Below, one piece after another: positions 45,280 to 57,042 of a DNA stretch of 64,000 nucleotides (positions within the stretch are counted from its first letter, which is position 1; the number at the start of each line of letters is the position of its first letter). Both the position numbers and the translations under genes were made by a program. Origin of the DNA: an uncultured Eubacteriales bacterium (GTDB lineage Bacteria; Bacillota; Clostridia; Oscillospirales; Oscillospiraceae); NCBI GenBank assembly GCA_949283375.1, contig CASDSM010000009.1, forward strand, positions 1 through 64,000, in the 5' to 3' direction. The notes under the pieces are model-generated. The model had not been told where the DNA came from. It saw only the letters and a list, made by a program, of their open reading frames with translations, and ran no database searches.

Positions 45280-48200
45280 TTACTGCTGGTTGACGACGGC
45301 GTAGAACGCGTCGATCTCCGCCTGCTCGCGGGTCATGCCCTTCTCCTCGCGCTGCGCGATCGCCTGGAGCATCCGGTTGTAGTCGCGCGGCATGATCTTC
45401 TTGAAGTTGGGCAGGTATTCGTCAAAGTGGTCCAGGATCTCCCGGCCCAGCGCGGAGCCGGTGGCCTTCACATGCCGGCCGATCAGCTCCTTGAGCTCGA
45501 GGATGTCGTGCTTCTCCGTCACCGTCTCCATCGAGACCATCGTCTTGTTCACGCGCATATACAGGTCGCGCTTGCGGTCGAGCACATAGGCGATGCCGCC
45601 GGACATGCCGGCCGCAAAGTTCTTGCCCGTCGGGCCGAGGATAACCGCCCGGCCGCCGGTCATATACTCGCAGCCGTGGTCGCCCACGCCCTCGACGACG
45701 GCGGTCGCGCCCGAGTTGCGCACGCAGAAGCGCTCGCCCGCCACGCCGGAGAGATATGCCTCACCGCCGGTCGCGCCGTAGAGGGCGACGTTGCCGATCA
45801 GGATGTTCTCCTCCGGGCGGAAGCGGCTCTCTTTGGGCGGATAGACGATGATCTTGCCACCGGAGAGGCCCTTGCCGAGATAGTCGTTCGAGTCGCCCTC
45901 CAGCTCCAGGGTCAGCCCCTTGGGGATGAACGCGCCGAAGGACTGTCCGCCGCCGCCATGGCACTTGACGACATAGGTGTCGTCTGGCAGATTGTTGTGG
46001 TGCAGCCGGGTGATCTCCGAGCCGAAGATGGTGCCCAGCGTCCGGTCGGTGGAGGTGACGTCGATCTCAATGCGCTGCGGCTTGCCCTTCTGGAGGTTCT
46101 TGCCCATCTTGGCCAGCAGGACGGACTCGTCCAGCGTCTTCTCCAGGGCGAAGTCGTAGAGGTTGGCGGGGTCAAAGTGCTGCGGCTGTCCGGTGTGCAG
46201 CCAGGGATTGTCCAGGATCTGGGAGAGGTCCACGGTGGCGGCGCGGTCGGTGACCATGTGCTCGCGCACCTGGAGCAGGTCGGAGCGGCCCACCATCTCC
46301 TCGACGGTGCGGATGCCGAGCTTGGCCATGATCTCGCGCAGCTCCTGGGCGATGAAGCGCATGTAGTTCTCCACATACTCCGGCTTTCCGATGAAGCGCT
46401 TGCGCAGCTCGGGGTTCTGGGTGGCGATGCCCATCGGGCAGGTGTCCAGGTTGCACACCCGCATCATCACGCAGCCCATGGCCACCATCGGGCCGGTGCC
46501 GAAGCCGAACTCCTCCGCGCCCAGCAGGCAGGCGATGGCGACATCCCGCCCGGTCATCAGCTTGGAGTCCGCCTCGATGACGATGCGCGAGCGCAGGTCG
46601 TTCTGGATGAGGGTCTGGTGCGTCTCCGCCACGCCCAGCTCCCAGGGGAGGCCGGCGTTGTGGATGGAACTCTTGGGGGCCGCGCCCGAGCCGCCGTCGT
46701 AGCCAGAGATGAGCACCACCTGCGCCCCCGCCTTGGCGACGCCTGCGGCGATGGTGCCCACGCCCGCCTCCGAGACCAGCTTGACGTTGATGCGGGCCTT
46801 GCGGTTGGCGTTCTTCAGGTCAAAGATGAGCTGGGCGAGGTCCTCGATGGAGTAGATGTCGTGATGCGGCGGGGGGGAGATCAGCGGCACGCCGGGGGTG
46901 GAGTAGCGCGTCTTGGCCACCCAGGGATAGACCTTCGCGCCGGGCAGGTGGCCGCCCTCGCCGGGCTTGGCGCCCTGTGCCATCTTGATCTGGATCTCGT
47001 TGGCGCTCATCAGGTATTCGCTCGTCACGCCGAAGCGGGCAGAGGCCACCTGCTTGATCTGGCTGTTGCGCTCGGTGCCATAGCGCTCGGCGGGCTCGCC
47101 GCCCTCGCCGGTGTTGGACTTGCCGCCCAGGCGGTTCATGGCGATGGCCATGCACTCATGCGCCTCGGCGGAGAGACACCCGTAGCTCATCGCCGCGGTC
47201 TTGAAGCGCTTGACGATGGACTCGACCGGCTCCACCTCCTCGATCGGGATGCCGCCGTCCTCCGCCCAGTGGAAGGCCATCAGGCCGCGCAGGGTGTGCG
47301 GCTTGTTCTCGTCGTCCACGGCGGCGGAGTACTGCTTGAAGATGGAGTAGTCCGAATTCCAGAGCGACTGCTGCAGCAGGCTGATGGTCTTGGGGTTGTA
47401 GAGGTGGTCCTCCGCCTCCTCGCCGGCGCGGGCCTTGTGGATGCCGGTGGAGTCGAGCGAGGTATCCGTCGTCAGTCCGAGCGGGTCAAAGGCGTGGTTG
47501 TGCCGCCACTCCACCACGTCGTCGATCTCCTTGAGGCCGATACCGCCTACGCGGGAGATGGTGTTAGTGAAATACTTCTCGATCACGTCCGGATGGATGC
47601 CGACCGCCTCAAAAATCTGCGCCGACTGATAGGACTGAAGGGTGGAGATGCCCATCTTGGAGGCGATCTTCACGATACCATTCAGGATCGCGCGGTTGTA
47701 GTCGTCCACAGCGGCGGAGTACTCCTTGTCGAGCAGATTTTTGTCGATCAGCTCGCCGATGCACTCCTGGGCGAGGTAGGGGTTGATCGCCGCCGCGCCG
47801 TAGCCGAGCAGGGTGGCGAAGTGGTGCACCTCGCGCGGCTCGGCCGACTCGAGGATGATGGAGATCGCCGTGCGCTTGCGCGTGCGAATCTGATACTGCT
47901 CCAGCGCGGAGACGGCGAGCAGGGAGGGGATGGCCACGTGGTTTTCATCCACACCGCGGTCGGAGAGGATGATGATATTCGCGCCATTGCGGTAGGCGCG
48001 GTCCACCGAGACGAACATCCGGTCGATTGCCCGCTCCAGCGAGGTGTTCTTGTAGTAGAGCAGGGAGACCGTCTCGCAGCGAAAGCCGGGAATTTTCATG
48101 TTCCGGATCTTCATCAGGTCGATGCTGGTGAGAATGGGGTTGCGGATGTGCAGCACCTTGCAGTTCTCCGCCCGGTCCTCGAGCAGATTGCCCTCGCGGC

Positions 48201-49836
48201 CGAGGTAGACGGAGGTGTCGGTGACGATCTCCTCGCGGATCGCGTCGATCGGCGGGTTGGTCACCTGGGCAAAGAGCTGCTTAAAGTAGTTAAACAGCGG
48301 CTGATGCTTCTCCGAGAGCACGGCGAGCGGGATGTCCACGCCCATGGCGGCGGTGGGCTCCGAGCCGGTCTGCGCCATCTGGAGGATGGAGTTCTTGACC
48401 TCCTCGTAGGTGTAGCCAAAGGCCTTGTAGAGCCTGTCGCGCTGCTCCTGGGTGTAGCTGTCCACCTTGTGGTTGGGAATCTTCAGGTCCTTGAGCTCCA
48501 CCAGATTCATATCCAGCCACTCACCGTAAGGCTCGCGGGCCGCGTAGCCCTCCTTGAGCTCGTCGTCGGTGATCAGGCGGCCGGCGACAGTGTCCACCAG
48601 CAGCATCTTGCCCGGCTGCAGGCGGGACTTCTGGACGATTTTCTCCGGCGGGATATCGAGCACGCCCACCTCAGAGGCGAGGATGAGCTGGTCATCGTCG
48701 GTAATATAGTAGCGAGAGGGGCGCAGGCCGTTGCGGTCGAGCACGGCGCCCACGCAGTCGCCGTCAGAGAAGAGGATAGAGGCCGGGCCGTCCCACGGCT
48801 CCATCATGGTGGCGTAGTAGCGGTACATATCCCGCTTGGCGCGCGACATGTTCTTGTCGTTCATCCACGGCTCGGGGATGCAGAGCATCACCGCCATCGG
48901 CAGGTCGATGCCGTTCATCACGAGGAACTCCAGCGTGTTGTCCAGCCGGGCGGAGTCCGAGCCGGAGGGATTGATGACGGGATAGACCTTGTCCAGGTCA
49001 TCTCCGCTCATGATCCGGGAGGTCATCGTCTCCTCGCGGGCGAGCATGCGGTCCACGTTGCCGCGGATGGTGTTGATCTCGCCATTGTGGAGGATGAAGC
49101 GGTTGGGGTGCGCGCGCTCCCAGCTCGGATTCGTGTTGGTGGAAAAGCGGGAGTGTACCATTGCGATGGCGGACTCATAGTCGTGATCCTGCAGGTCGCA
49201 GTAGAATTCGCGCAGCTCGGAGACGAGGAACATGCCTTTGTAGACGATCGTCCGGCTGGAGCAGGAGGCGACATAGGTGTTGTCATTGGACTGCTCAAAG
49301 ACCCGGCGGGCGATATAGAGCTTGCGGTCAAAGGGCAGTCCGCGCTCCACCTTTTCCGGGCGGCGGACAAAGGCCTGCTCGATATAGGGCATGCACGCGC
49401 GCGCCTTCTGCCCGAGAATCTCCGGCCGGACGGGTACCGTGCGCCAGCCGAGCAGCTCCATCCCTTCCTTTTCCACAATGATCTCGAACATCTTCTTGGC
49501 CTGCCCGCGGGCGAGCGTGTTCTGGGGGAAGAAGAACATGCCGATGCCGTAATCCCGCTCTCCGCCCAGCGCGATGCCGGCCTGAGCGGCCGCTTTGGAA
49601 AAGAATTTATGACTGATCTGCAGCATAATGCCCACGCCGTCACCGGTCTTGCCCTCCGCGTCCTTGCCGGCGCGGTGCTCCAGCTTTTCGACGATCTTCA
49701 GCGCGTTGTCCACTGTGGCGTAGGTCTTGCGGCCCTTGATATCCACCACGCCGCCGATGCCGCAGGCATCATGCTCTAACCGGGGGTCATATAATCCCTG
49801 TGCAGGGATCGTGGTCTCAGTCCTGTTCGGTTGCAT
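45280..49836 (-). CDS. gltB: Glutamate synthase large subunit
   Basis: A 1518-residue enzyme making two glutamates from glutamine and 2-oxoglutarate. The class II glutaminase domain starts at Cys25 (EHDACGIGGV), implying removal of a 24-residue propeptide. The FMN/2-oxoglutarate barrel has SGYDGGSGAAPKSSIHNAG, and CVMMRVCNLDTCPMG supplies the [3Fe-4S] cysteines. A C-terminal beta-helix domain (GGGGQSFGAF to GGRAVILG) completes it. The ATG at 49836 is behind AAAGGGG; longer frames run into a structured leader. Confidence 0.97.
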   Translation of the reverse strand: MQPNRTETTIPAQGLYDPRLEHDACGIGGVVDIKGRKTYATVDNALKIVEKLEHRAGKDAEGKTGDGVGIMLQISHKFFSKAAAQAGIALGGERDYGIGMFFFPQNTLARGQAKKMFEIIVEKEGMELLGWRTVPVRPEILGQKARACMPYIEQAFVRRPEKVERGLPFDRKLYIARRVFEQSNDNTYVASCSSRTIVYKGMFLVSELREFYCDLQDHDYESAIAMVHSRFSTNTNPSWERAHPNRFILHNGEINTIRGNVDRMLAREETMTSRIMSGDDLDKVYPVINPSGSDSARLDNTLEFLVMNGIDLPMAVMLCIPEPWMNDKNMSRAKRDMYRYYATMMEPWDGPASILFSDGDCVGAVLDRNGLRPSRYYITDDDQLILASEVGVLDIPPEKIVQKSRLQPGKMLLVDTVAGRLITDDELKEGYAAREPYGEWLDMNLVELKDLKIPNHKVDSYTQEQRDRLYKAFGYTYEEVKNSILQMAQTGSEPTAAMGVDIPLAVLSEKHQPLFNYFKQLFAQVTNPPIDAIREEIVTDTSVYLGREGNLLEDRAENCKVLHIRNPILTSIDLMKIRNMKIPGFRCETVSLLYYKNTSLERAIDRMFVSVDRAYRNGANIIILSDRGVDENHVAIPSLLAVSALEQYQIRTRKRTAISIILESAEPREVHHFATLLGYGAAAINPYLAQECIGELIDKNLLDKEYSAAVDDYNRAILNGIVKIASKMGISTLQSYQSAQIFEAVGIHPDVIEKYFTNTISRVGGIGLKEIDDVVEWRHNHAFDPLGLTTDTSLDSTGIHKARAGEEAEDHLYNPKTISLLQQSLWNSDYSIFKQYSAAVDDENKPHTLRGLMAFHWAEDGGIPIEEVEPVESIVKRFKTAAMSYGCLSAEAHECMAIAMNRLGGKSNTGEGGEPAERYGTERNSQIKQVASARFGVTSEYLMSANEIQIKMAQGAKPGEGGHLPGAKVYPWVAKTRYSTPGVPLISPPPHHDIYSIEDLAQLIFDLKNANRKARINVKLVSEAGVGTIAAGVAKAGAQVVLISGYDGGSGAAPKSSIHNAGLPWELGVAETHQTLIQNDLRSRIVIEADSKLMTGRDVAIACLLGAEEFGFGTGPMVAMGCVMMRVCNLDTCPMGIATQNPELRKRFIGKPEYVENYMRFIAQELREIMAKLGIRTVEEMVGRSDLLQVREHMVTDRAATVDLSQILDNPWLHTGQPQHFDPANLYDFALEKTLDESVLLAKMGKNLQKGKPQRIEIDVTSTDRTLGTIFGSEITRLHHNNLPDDTYVVKCHGGGGQSFGAFIPKGLTLELEGDSNDYLGKGLSGGKIIVYPPKESRFRPEENILIGNVALYGATGGEAYLSGVAGERFCVRNSGATAVVEGVGDHGCEYMTGGRAVILGPTGKNFAAGMSGGIAYVLDRKRDLYMRVNKTMVSMETVTEKHDILELKELIGRHVKATGSALGREILDHFDEYLPNFKKIMPRDYNRMLQAIAQREEKGMTREQAEIDAFYAVVNQQ

Positions 49837-49855
49837 GTTAATTTTCCCCTTTCCG

Positions 49856-49873
49856 GTCCCGCTTCTGCGGGAC
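49856..49873 (-). promoter_or_regulatory. Small perfect hairpin near the gltB ribosome site
   Basis: GTCCCGC and GCGGGAC flank a four-base loop, a few bases upstream of the AAAGGGG ribosome site. It could tune translation. Confidence 0.6.
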
Positions 49874-49920
49874 GCTTGCGGTAATCGGACACCAGGTGCC
49901 CTGATAAGCACAAGACACCC

Positions 49921-49980
49921 CAATGGTTGCTGAAAATGTGCGCGAACAACCGCGCGCATTTCAGAGCAGTCTCCCCATTG
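49921..49980 (-). promoter_or_regulatory. Long hairpin in the gltB leader
   Basis: CAATGG (49921-49926) pairs with CCATTG (49975-49980), enclosing CTGAAAATG/CATTTCAG and a GCGCG/CGCGC core (49930-49963). A promoter must lie upstream but none is convincing. An ANTAR regulator is encoded nearby, so this is a candidate RNA target; I could not fit its hexaloop motif with confidence. Confidence 0.55.
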
Positions 49981-50019
49981 AGGCGTCTCGTGAAATGAGT
50001 GTATGGATCTGTTTTATGG

Positions 50020-50045
50020 AAAAAAAGAGCCGGTGCCCCGCGCTC
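50020..50045 (-). terminator. Weak terminator after dapL
   Basis: GAGC/GCTC arms (50027-50030 with 50042-50045) precede a run of seven U on the minus strand. The stem overlaps the dapL stop codon and is short. Confidence 0.4.
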
Positions 50046-51270
50046 AGCCGCGCAGCAGCTTTTGGAGGCGCTCGACTGCCTCGCGGGTGTCCGCGGCGTC
50101 GCCGAAGGCGGTCAGCCGGATATAGCCCTCGCCGCTCGGACCAAAGCCGGCGCCCGGGGTGGTGACGACGCAGGCCTCGTGCAGGAGCTTATCAAAGAAG
50201 GACCAGGAGTCATATCCCTCCGGCGTGCGGAACCAGATATACGGCGCGTTCACACCGCCGTAGACGGTCAACCCGGCCGCGGTGAGGCCCTCGCGGATCA
50301 CCTTGGCATTGTTCATATAGTAGGCGATGGTCTCCTGAATCTGCCGCCGGCCCTCTTCCGTAAAGGTGGCCTCGGCGGCCCGCTGGATGACGTAGGCTAC
50401 GCCGTTGAACTTGGTGCCCTGACGGCGGTTCCACAGCGCGTTCAGGCTCACCCCGCCGCGCACCAACTCCTTGCTGATGACGGTGTAGGCGCAGCGGTTG
50501 CCGGTGAAGCCGGCGGTCTTGGAGAAGGAGCGGAACTCGATCGCGCAGGTCTTCGCGCCCGGAATCTCAAAGATGCTGTGCGGCAGCTCGGGCTGGGTGA
50601 TGAAGGCCTCATAGGCCGAGTCAAAGAGGATGACCGAGCCGTGCTCATTGGCGTAGTCCACCCACACCTGCAGCTGCTCGCGCGTGGCGGCGGTGCCGGT
50701 GGGGTTGTTCGGGGAGCAGATATAGATCATGTCCGGGACCTTGTCCCCCTCCGGCAGCTCCGGGAAGAAGCCGTTTTCCGCCGTGCAGGGCAGATAGACC
50801 AGATTGGTCCACTTCTCGCCGTCGTAGTCCCCGGCGCGGCCGGCCATGGCGTTGGTGTCCACATAGACCGGATAGACCGGGTCGCAGACGGCCACGACGT
50901 TGTCCACGTCGAAGATATCGCCGATGTTGCCGCAGTCGCTCTTGGCGCCGTCAGAGACAAAGATCTCGTCGTCGGCGATCTCCACGCCCCGGCGGCGGTA
51001 GTCGTCCTGAATGGCAAAGCGCAGGAAGTCATAGGCCGCGCACGTCTCCTCGCAGTAGCCGCGGAAGGTCTCCTTCCGGCCCATCTCCTCTGTGGCCTTG
51101 GCCATAGCGTCGATCACGGCGGGGGCCAGCGGCTGGGTTACGTCGCCGATCCCCAGACGGATGAGCGGCAGGGGGGGATTCTGCGCCGAGAAGGCGCGCA
51201 CTCTCCGGCCGATCTCGGGGAACAGATAGCCGCCCGGCAGCTTTTGAAAGTTGGAATTGATCTTAACCAT
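50044..51270 (-). CDS. dapL: LL-diaminopimelate aminotransferase
   Basis: A 408-residue class I PLP aminotransferase. [20 protein letters not shown] and [17 protein letters not shown] are characteristic of Dap[18 protein letters not shown] and the PLP lysine in [15 protein letters not shown] of the fold. It makes LL-diaminopimelate directly from tetrahydrodipicolinate, bypassing succinylated or acetylated intermediates. The ATG at 51270 has GAGGAG upstream. It is the last gene of a glnA-ANTAR-dapL unit; DapF and MurE are encoded elsewhere in the window. Confidence 0.95.
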   Translation of the reverse strand: MVKINSNFQKLPGGYLFPEIGRRVRAFSAQNPPLPLIRLGIGDVTQPLAPAVIDAMAKATEEMGRKETFRGYCEETCAAYDFLRFAIQDDYRRRGVEIADDEIFVSDGAKSDCGNIGDIFDVDNVVAVCDPVYPVYVDTNAMAGRAGDYDGEKWTNLVYLPCTAENGFFPELPEGDKVPDMIYICSPNNPTGTAATREQLQVWVDYANEHGSVILFDSAYEAFITQPELPHSIFEIPGAKTCAIEFRSFSKTAGFTGNRCAYTVISKELVRGGVSLNALWNRRQGTKFNGVAYVIQRAAEATFTEEGRRQIQETIAYYMNNAKVIREGLTAAGLTVYGGVNAPYIWFRTPEGYDSWSFFDKLLHEACVVTTPGAGFGPSGEGYIRLTAFGDAADTREAVERLQKLLRG

Positions 51271-51312
51271 ACCATAACTCCTCTTCTCGGATTTTAAAGC
51301 AACCGCCGGCAC

Positions 51313-51843
51313 TCAATAGTCGTCCAGAATGAGACGGGCGGTCTGTATCATCTTTACACCGGTATCCATGCTCTTTTTTTGCAGATACCGATGGGCCTGT
51401 TCTTCCGTCAGACCGTTGCGGTCCATGAGCAGATGCTTCGCCTGTTGGATGATCTCTTCCTCCTGATCGGTCCGCCGGGGGCGGATCAGGCGGTTGACCC
51501 GCCGGCTCATCTGCAGCACCATGCGCACCGAGGTGACCAGGTCGCTGCGGGAGATGGGGGCGGGCAGGCGGAGGATATCCTCCGAGACCATATCCAGATG
51601 GTGCTGGGCGGCGACCATCAGCAGGGAGGTGGTGGGGGGCAGGTCCTCATAAAGGGCCTCGCCCGTGCCGTCGCTGAGCCGAAAGCCGCAGACAACCAGG
51701 CTGACCTCGTGCTTGGCGGCCGCACGGCGCGCCTCAGCGCCGCTGCGGCAGGGCAGACAGGCGGCCAGACCGGCTGACTCAATCATCTCACAGATGCGCT
51801 GGGTACTTTTTTCACTGTCGAATACGACAATCACTCTCTCCAC
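51313..51843 (-). CDS. ANTAR-domain RNA-binding antiterminator
   Basis: A 176-residue protein with a receiver-like N-terminal domain and a C-terminal ANTAR domain (EEEIIQQAKHLLMDRNGLTE and AHRYLQKKSMDTGVKMIQTA). ANTAR proteins bind paired hairpins in nascent mRNA leaders and prevent termination. The receiver part keeps acidic residues poorly (VFDSEKST at the start), so it may respond to a partner or ligand rather than phosphorylation. It starts with GTG behind GGGAG and lies between glnA and dapL. Nitrogen-gene leaders are its likely targets. Confidence 0.9.
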   Translation of the reverse strand: MERVIVVFDSEKSTQRICEMIESAGLAACLPCRSGAEARRAAAKHEVSLVVCGFRLSDGTGEALYEDLPPTTSLLMVAAQHHLDMVSEDILRLPAPISRSDLVTSVRMVLQMSRRVNRLIRPRRTDQEEEIIQQAKHLLMDRNGLTEEQAHRYLQKKSMDTGVKMIQTARLILDDY

Positions 51844-51890
51844 ATAGATGCACTCCCGGTATGCTCACCCGTTCCTGACGGCGCGGGCGG

Positions 51891-53219
51891 TCAGTAACGG
51901 AGCAGATATTTGTCACGCTCCCACTGGGAGACCTGCGCGCAGTATTCCGCCCATTCGGCCTCCTTGCCGTTGATATAGGCCGCGGCGACGTGCGGGCCGA
52001 GGGTGTCGAGCAGGAGATGGTCGGCGCGCAGCGCCTCGAGCGCATCAAAGAGGCTGGCCGGCAGTGAGCGGATGCCTCGGGCCGCGAGCTGGCTCTGGGA
52101 CATGTGGTAGAGATTTTCCGTGACCTCCGGCGGCGGCGTCAGGCCGCGGCGGATGCCGTCCAGACCGGCGGCCATGCAGACGGCAAAGGCCAGGTAGGGA
52201 TTGCAGGAGGGGTCCGGGCTGCGCAGCTCGACGCGGGTGGCCTCGCCGCTGGCGGCTGGGATGCGGATGAGCGCGGAGCGGTTGGAGGCGGACCAGGCCA
52301 CATGGCAGGGGGCGGAGTAGCCGGTGATCAGCCGCTTGTAGCTGTTGACGAGCGGGTTGGTGACCGCCGTCATCGCTCCGGCGTGCTCCATCAGGCCGGC
52401 GATGAAGCTCAGCGCCTCCCGCGACAGGCCGTGCAGGCCGTCGGGGTCATAGAAGATGTTCCTGCCGTTGTGGAAGAGGGACATATTGATGTGCATCCCC
52501 GAACCGCAGATGCCGTCCACCGGCTTGGGCATAAAGGTGGCGTGCAGGCCGTTGCGCTGGGCGATGGTCTTGACCGCCAGCTTGAAGGTCATCAGGTCGT
52601 CCGCCGCCTTGAGCGCGGGCTCATAGCGGAAGTCGATCTCGTGCTGGCCGGGGGCCATCTCGTGGTGGCTGGTCTCGATGGTGAAGCCCAGCTCCTCCAG
52701 ACTGAGGGAGACCTCCCGCCGCGTCGCCTCGCCCTGGTCGAGCGGGCCGAGGTCAAAGTAGCCCGCCTGGTCGCTCGGGGAGAGGGAGGGCATCCCGCGG
52801 TCGTCCGTCTGGAAGAGGAAGAACTCGCACTCCGGGCCGATGTTCATCGTATAGCCCAGCTCCGCCGCCTGCTGGCAGACGCGCCGCAGCGCCTGGCGGC
52901 AGTCCCCGGAGAAGGGGGAGCCGTCCGGATTGTGCACGTCACAGAGAAAACGCGCCACCTTGCCGCGCGAGGGGCGCCAGGGGTAGATGGCGAAGCTGTC
53001 GAGATCGGGGTAGAGATACTGGTCAGACTCGTTGACCTCGGAAAAGCCGTTGATGGAGGACCCGTCGATCATCACCTGGTTGTCAAACACCCGGTTGATC
53101 TGCGAGGCGTTCACGGCCACGTTTTTCAGCGTGCCGAACACATCGGTAAACTGCATGCGGATGAATTTGATATCCTGTTCCTCGATGATGCGCAGGATAT
53201 CCTCTCTGCTGTATCCCAT
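51891..53219 (-). CDS. glnA: Glutamine synthetase, type I
   Basis: A 442-residue GSI-alpha-type glutamine synthetase. The FTDVFGTLKNVAV start, metal and ATP sites (GPECEFFLF, HHEMAPGQHEIDF, GSGMHINMS) and SNRSALIRIPAA are clear. The GSI-beta adenylylation loop is absent, as in Firmicutes. GGGAGG precedes the ATG. It heads a unit with the ANTAR gene and dapL and is divergent from glnN. Confidence 0.95.
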   Translation of the reverse strand: MGYSREDILRIIEEQDIKFIRMQFTDVFGTLKNVAVNASQINRVFDNQVMIDGSSINGFSEVNESDQYLYPDLDSFAIYPWRPSRGKVARFLCDVHNPDGSPFSGDCRQALRRVCQQAAELGYTMNIGPECEFFLFQTDDRGMPSLSPSDQAGYFDLGPLDQGEATRREVSLSLEELGFTIETSHHEMAPGQHEIDFRYEPALKAADDLMTFKLAVKTIAQRNGLHATFMPKPVDGICGSGMHINMSLFHNGRNIFYDPDGLHGLSREALSFIAGLMEHAGAMTAVTNPLVNSYKRLITGYSAPCHVAWSASNRSALIRIPAASGEATRVELRSPDPSCNPYLAFAVCMAAGLDGIRRGLTPPPEVTENLYHMSQSQLAARGIRSLPASLFDALEALRADHLLLDTLGPHVAAAYINGKEAEWAEYCAQVSQWERDKYLLRY

Positions 53220-53285
53220 CGTAAGCGTCCTCCCGGTTTGCGCCGCCCAAGAGCCGTCCTCCGGCCACAGGCGTCAGATAATATA

Positions 53286-53314
53286 ATAGTAAACATTTCG
53301 GCGGGGCCTGTCAA
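53286..53314 (-). promoter_or_regulatory. glnA promoter
   Basis: Minus-strand TTGACA (53309-53314), 17-base spacer, TACTAT (53286-53291). The ~60-base leader contains a GCCG-GAGGA-CGGC hairpin. Between this and the glnN promoter (53315-53425) nothing else is assignable. Confidence 0.75.
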
Positions 53315-53425
53315 GGCGTAATGGCTGATTTTGAATTTTGTGCCCGGCGTTCCGTTAAAACTCCCTAAAATATGGGGGGAGGCGGCCCGCGCCTGACGGC
53401 GTTTTGAATGAATGTGAAAAAACGC

Positions 53426-53454
53426 TTGCAAATTCCGCGGGAATAGTGTATGCT
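53426..53454 (+). promoter_or_regulatory. glnN promoter
   Basis: TTGCAA (53426-53431), 17-base spacer, TATGCT (53449-53454). ACGCTTGCA over the -35 box matches half of a cre site. Confidence 0.7.
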
Positions 53455-53460
53455 GGTCAC

Positions 53461-53650
53461 GTCAAGAAACGCCGTGGGCGTGACTTCAAAACGGAACAGT
53501 CAGAGATGGTAGAGGCGACAATGGAGTCCCCCTGGTAAGGCAGGTCGGGCGCATTGTCTCTTTTCGTTTTCCGTCTGTTGCAAACCCGGGGAGCGCGGAG
53601 ACGGCCGCCTTCCCACAGCCACACAGCCACAAGGAAAGGGTTGAGACAAG
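53461..53650 (+). promoter_or_regulatory. Structured glnN leader with terminator-like hairpin
   Basis: The ~190-base leader opens with an ACGCC-GTG-GGCGT hairpin flanked by GTC/GAC. A second element pairs AGAGGCGACAATG (53511-53523) with CATTGTCTCTTTT (53552-53564) around a smaller CCTG-GTAAGG-CAGG hairpin, and runs into TTTTCGTTTT. This has the layout of an attenuator. With an ANTAR antiterminator encoded across the intergenic region, control by termination is likely but unproven. Confidence 0.65.
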
Positions 53651-55744
<2,094 letters not shown>

Positions 55745-55787
55745 TTGCCCGCACAGCGCCGGAACACCAGACAAATACAGACAAAGC

Positions 55788-55815
55788 AAGCCCCGCCGGG
55801 ATCCCGGCGGGGCTT
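55788..55815 (+). terminator. glnN terminator
   Basis: A perfect 14-base self-complementary run (55788-55801 with 55802-55815) forms a GC-rich stem, followed by CTGCG; no strong T-run. Confidence 0.65.
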
Positions 55816-55857
55816 CTGCGTGTCTGCCGCTGGAGGCTCAGACCTGCCTTTTACCAT

Positions 55858-55896
55858 CCGGGCCTCCGGGACAGCTCATCTGTCCCGGAGGCCCGG
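55858..55896 (-). terminator. Perfect 17-base hairpin after leuB
   Basis: Arms 55858-55874 and 55880-55896 pair without mismatch over a five-base loop, just past the leuB stop. It could serve both leuB and glnN. Confidence 0.7.
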
Positions 55897-55911
55897 GGCG
55901 TCTTATATGTC

Positions 55912-56991
55912 TCAGATCTCCGCGCAGATCAGGCGGCCCATCTCGCGCGTGCCGACGAGCTGGGCGGGGTCACCGGCGGTGTCGGCGGTGTGCCAGCCGG
56001 CAGCGAGGACGCGGTCCACCGCCGCCTCGATCGCCCCCGCCTCCTCCGGGAGCTGGAAGGAGTAGCGGAACATCATCGCCGCCGAGAGGATGGTCGCGAT
56101 GGGGTTGGCCTTGTCCTGCCCGGCGATGTCGGGCGCGGAGCCGTGGATGGGCTCGTAGAGGCCGGGGGCGGTGTCGCCGATGGAGGCGGAGGGGAGCAGG
56201 CCGATGGAGCCGGTGATCATGGACGCCTCGTCCGAGAGGATATCGCCGAACATGTTCTCCGTCACCACCACGTCAAACTGGCCGGGATTGCGCACGAGCT
56301 GCATGGCGCAGTTGTCCACCAGCATGTCCTCATAGGCCACGTCGGGGTGCTCCGCCGCCAGGCGGTGCATGGTGGCTCGCCAGAGGCGGCTGGTCTCCAG
56401 GACGTTGGCCTTGTCCACGCTGGTCACCTTGCCCCGGCGCAGGCGGGCCAGCTCAAAGGCGCGGCGGCCGATGCGCTCGATCTCCAGCTCGGAGTAGGCC
56501 ATCAGGTCGGTCGCCTCCACGCCGCGGTCCTCCGTCTGATACTTGTCCCGCTTGCCGAAGTAGATGCCGCCGGTCAGCTCGCGGACCATCATCAGGTCGA
56601 TGCCGGCCTCGGCGGTCTCCCGCTTGAGGGGACAGGCGTCCGCCAGGGCCGGGCGCAGCGCCGCCGGGCGCAGGTTGGCGTACAGCCCCAGGTCCTTGCG
56701 GATGGCGAGCAGGGCGGTCTCCGGGCGCTCGTGCGCCGGGCGGTCGCTCCCCCACTTCGGGCCGCCCACCGCGCCGAGGAGAACGGCGTCGCAGGCGCGG
56801 CAGGTCTCCGCCGTGCCGTCCGGGTAGCTCTTGCCCACCGCGTCGGTGGCGCAGCCGCCCATCAGCACGTCCACCCAGGTGAAGCTGTGGCCGAACTTCT
56901 CCCCCACGCGCTCCATCACGCGCACGGTCTGCTCTACCACCTCGGGGCCGATGCCGTCGCCCCGGATCAGGGCAATTTTGAATGTACTCAT
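55912..56991 (-). CDS. leuB: 3-isopropylmalate dehydrogenase
   Basis: A 359-residue NAD-dependent decarboxylating dehydrogenase of leucine synthesis. [20 protein letters not shown], the substrate-specific helix region [20 protein letters not shown] and [20 protein letters not shown] identify it. The ATG at 56991 follows GAGGTG by 6 bases. It is monocistronic and lacks an obvious promoter; its upstream DNA is a CCCGCG/CGCGGG hairpin (57018-57031) and then a repeat array. The other leu genes are not adjacent. Confidence 0.95.
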   Translation of the reverse strand: MSTFKIALIRGDGIGPEVVEQTVRVMERVGEKFGHSFTWVDVLMGGCATDAVGKSYPDGTAETCRACDAVLLGAVGGPKWGSDRPAHERPETALLAIRKDLGLYANLRPAALRPALADACPLKRETAEAGIDLMMVRELTGGIYFGKRDKYQTEDRGVEATDLMAYSELEIERIGRRAFELARLRRGKVTSVDKANVLETSRLWRATMHRLAAEHPDVAYEDMLVDNCAMQLVRNPGQFDVVVTENMFGDILSDEASMITGSIGLLPSASIGDTAPGLYEPIHGSAPDIAGQDKANPIATILSAAMMFRYSFQLPEEAGAIEAAVDRVLAAGWHTADTAGDPAQLVGTREMGRLICAEI

Positions 56992-57042
56992 GTTCAGCAC
57001 CTCACTGATTGTGATATCCCGCGTTCGCGGGCAGTTGTTAGG

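Noticed and set aside
43762..49779. A 2005-residue open frame on the plus strand opposite gltD and gltB
   Set aside because: It is the GC-rich antisense shadow of two clear glutamate synthase genes; its His/Ala/Gly/Val composition and lack of domains show it is not coding.
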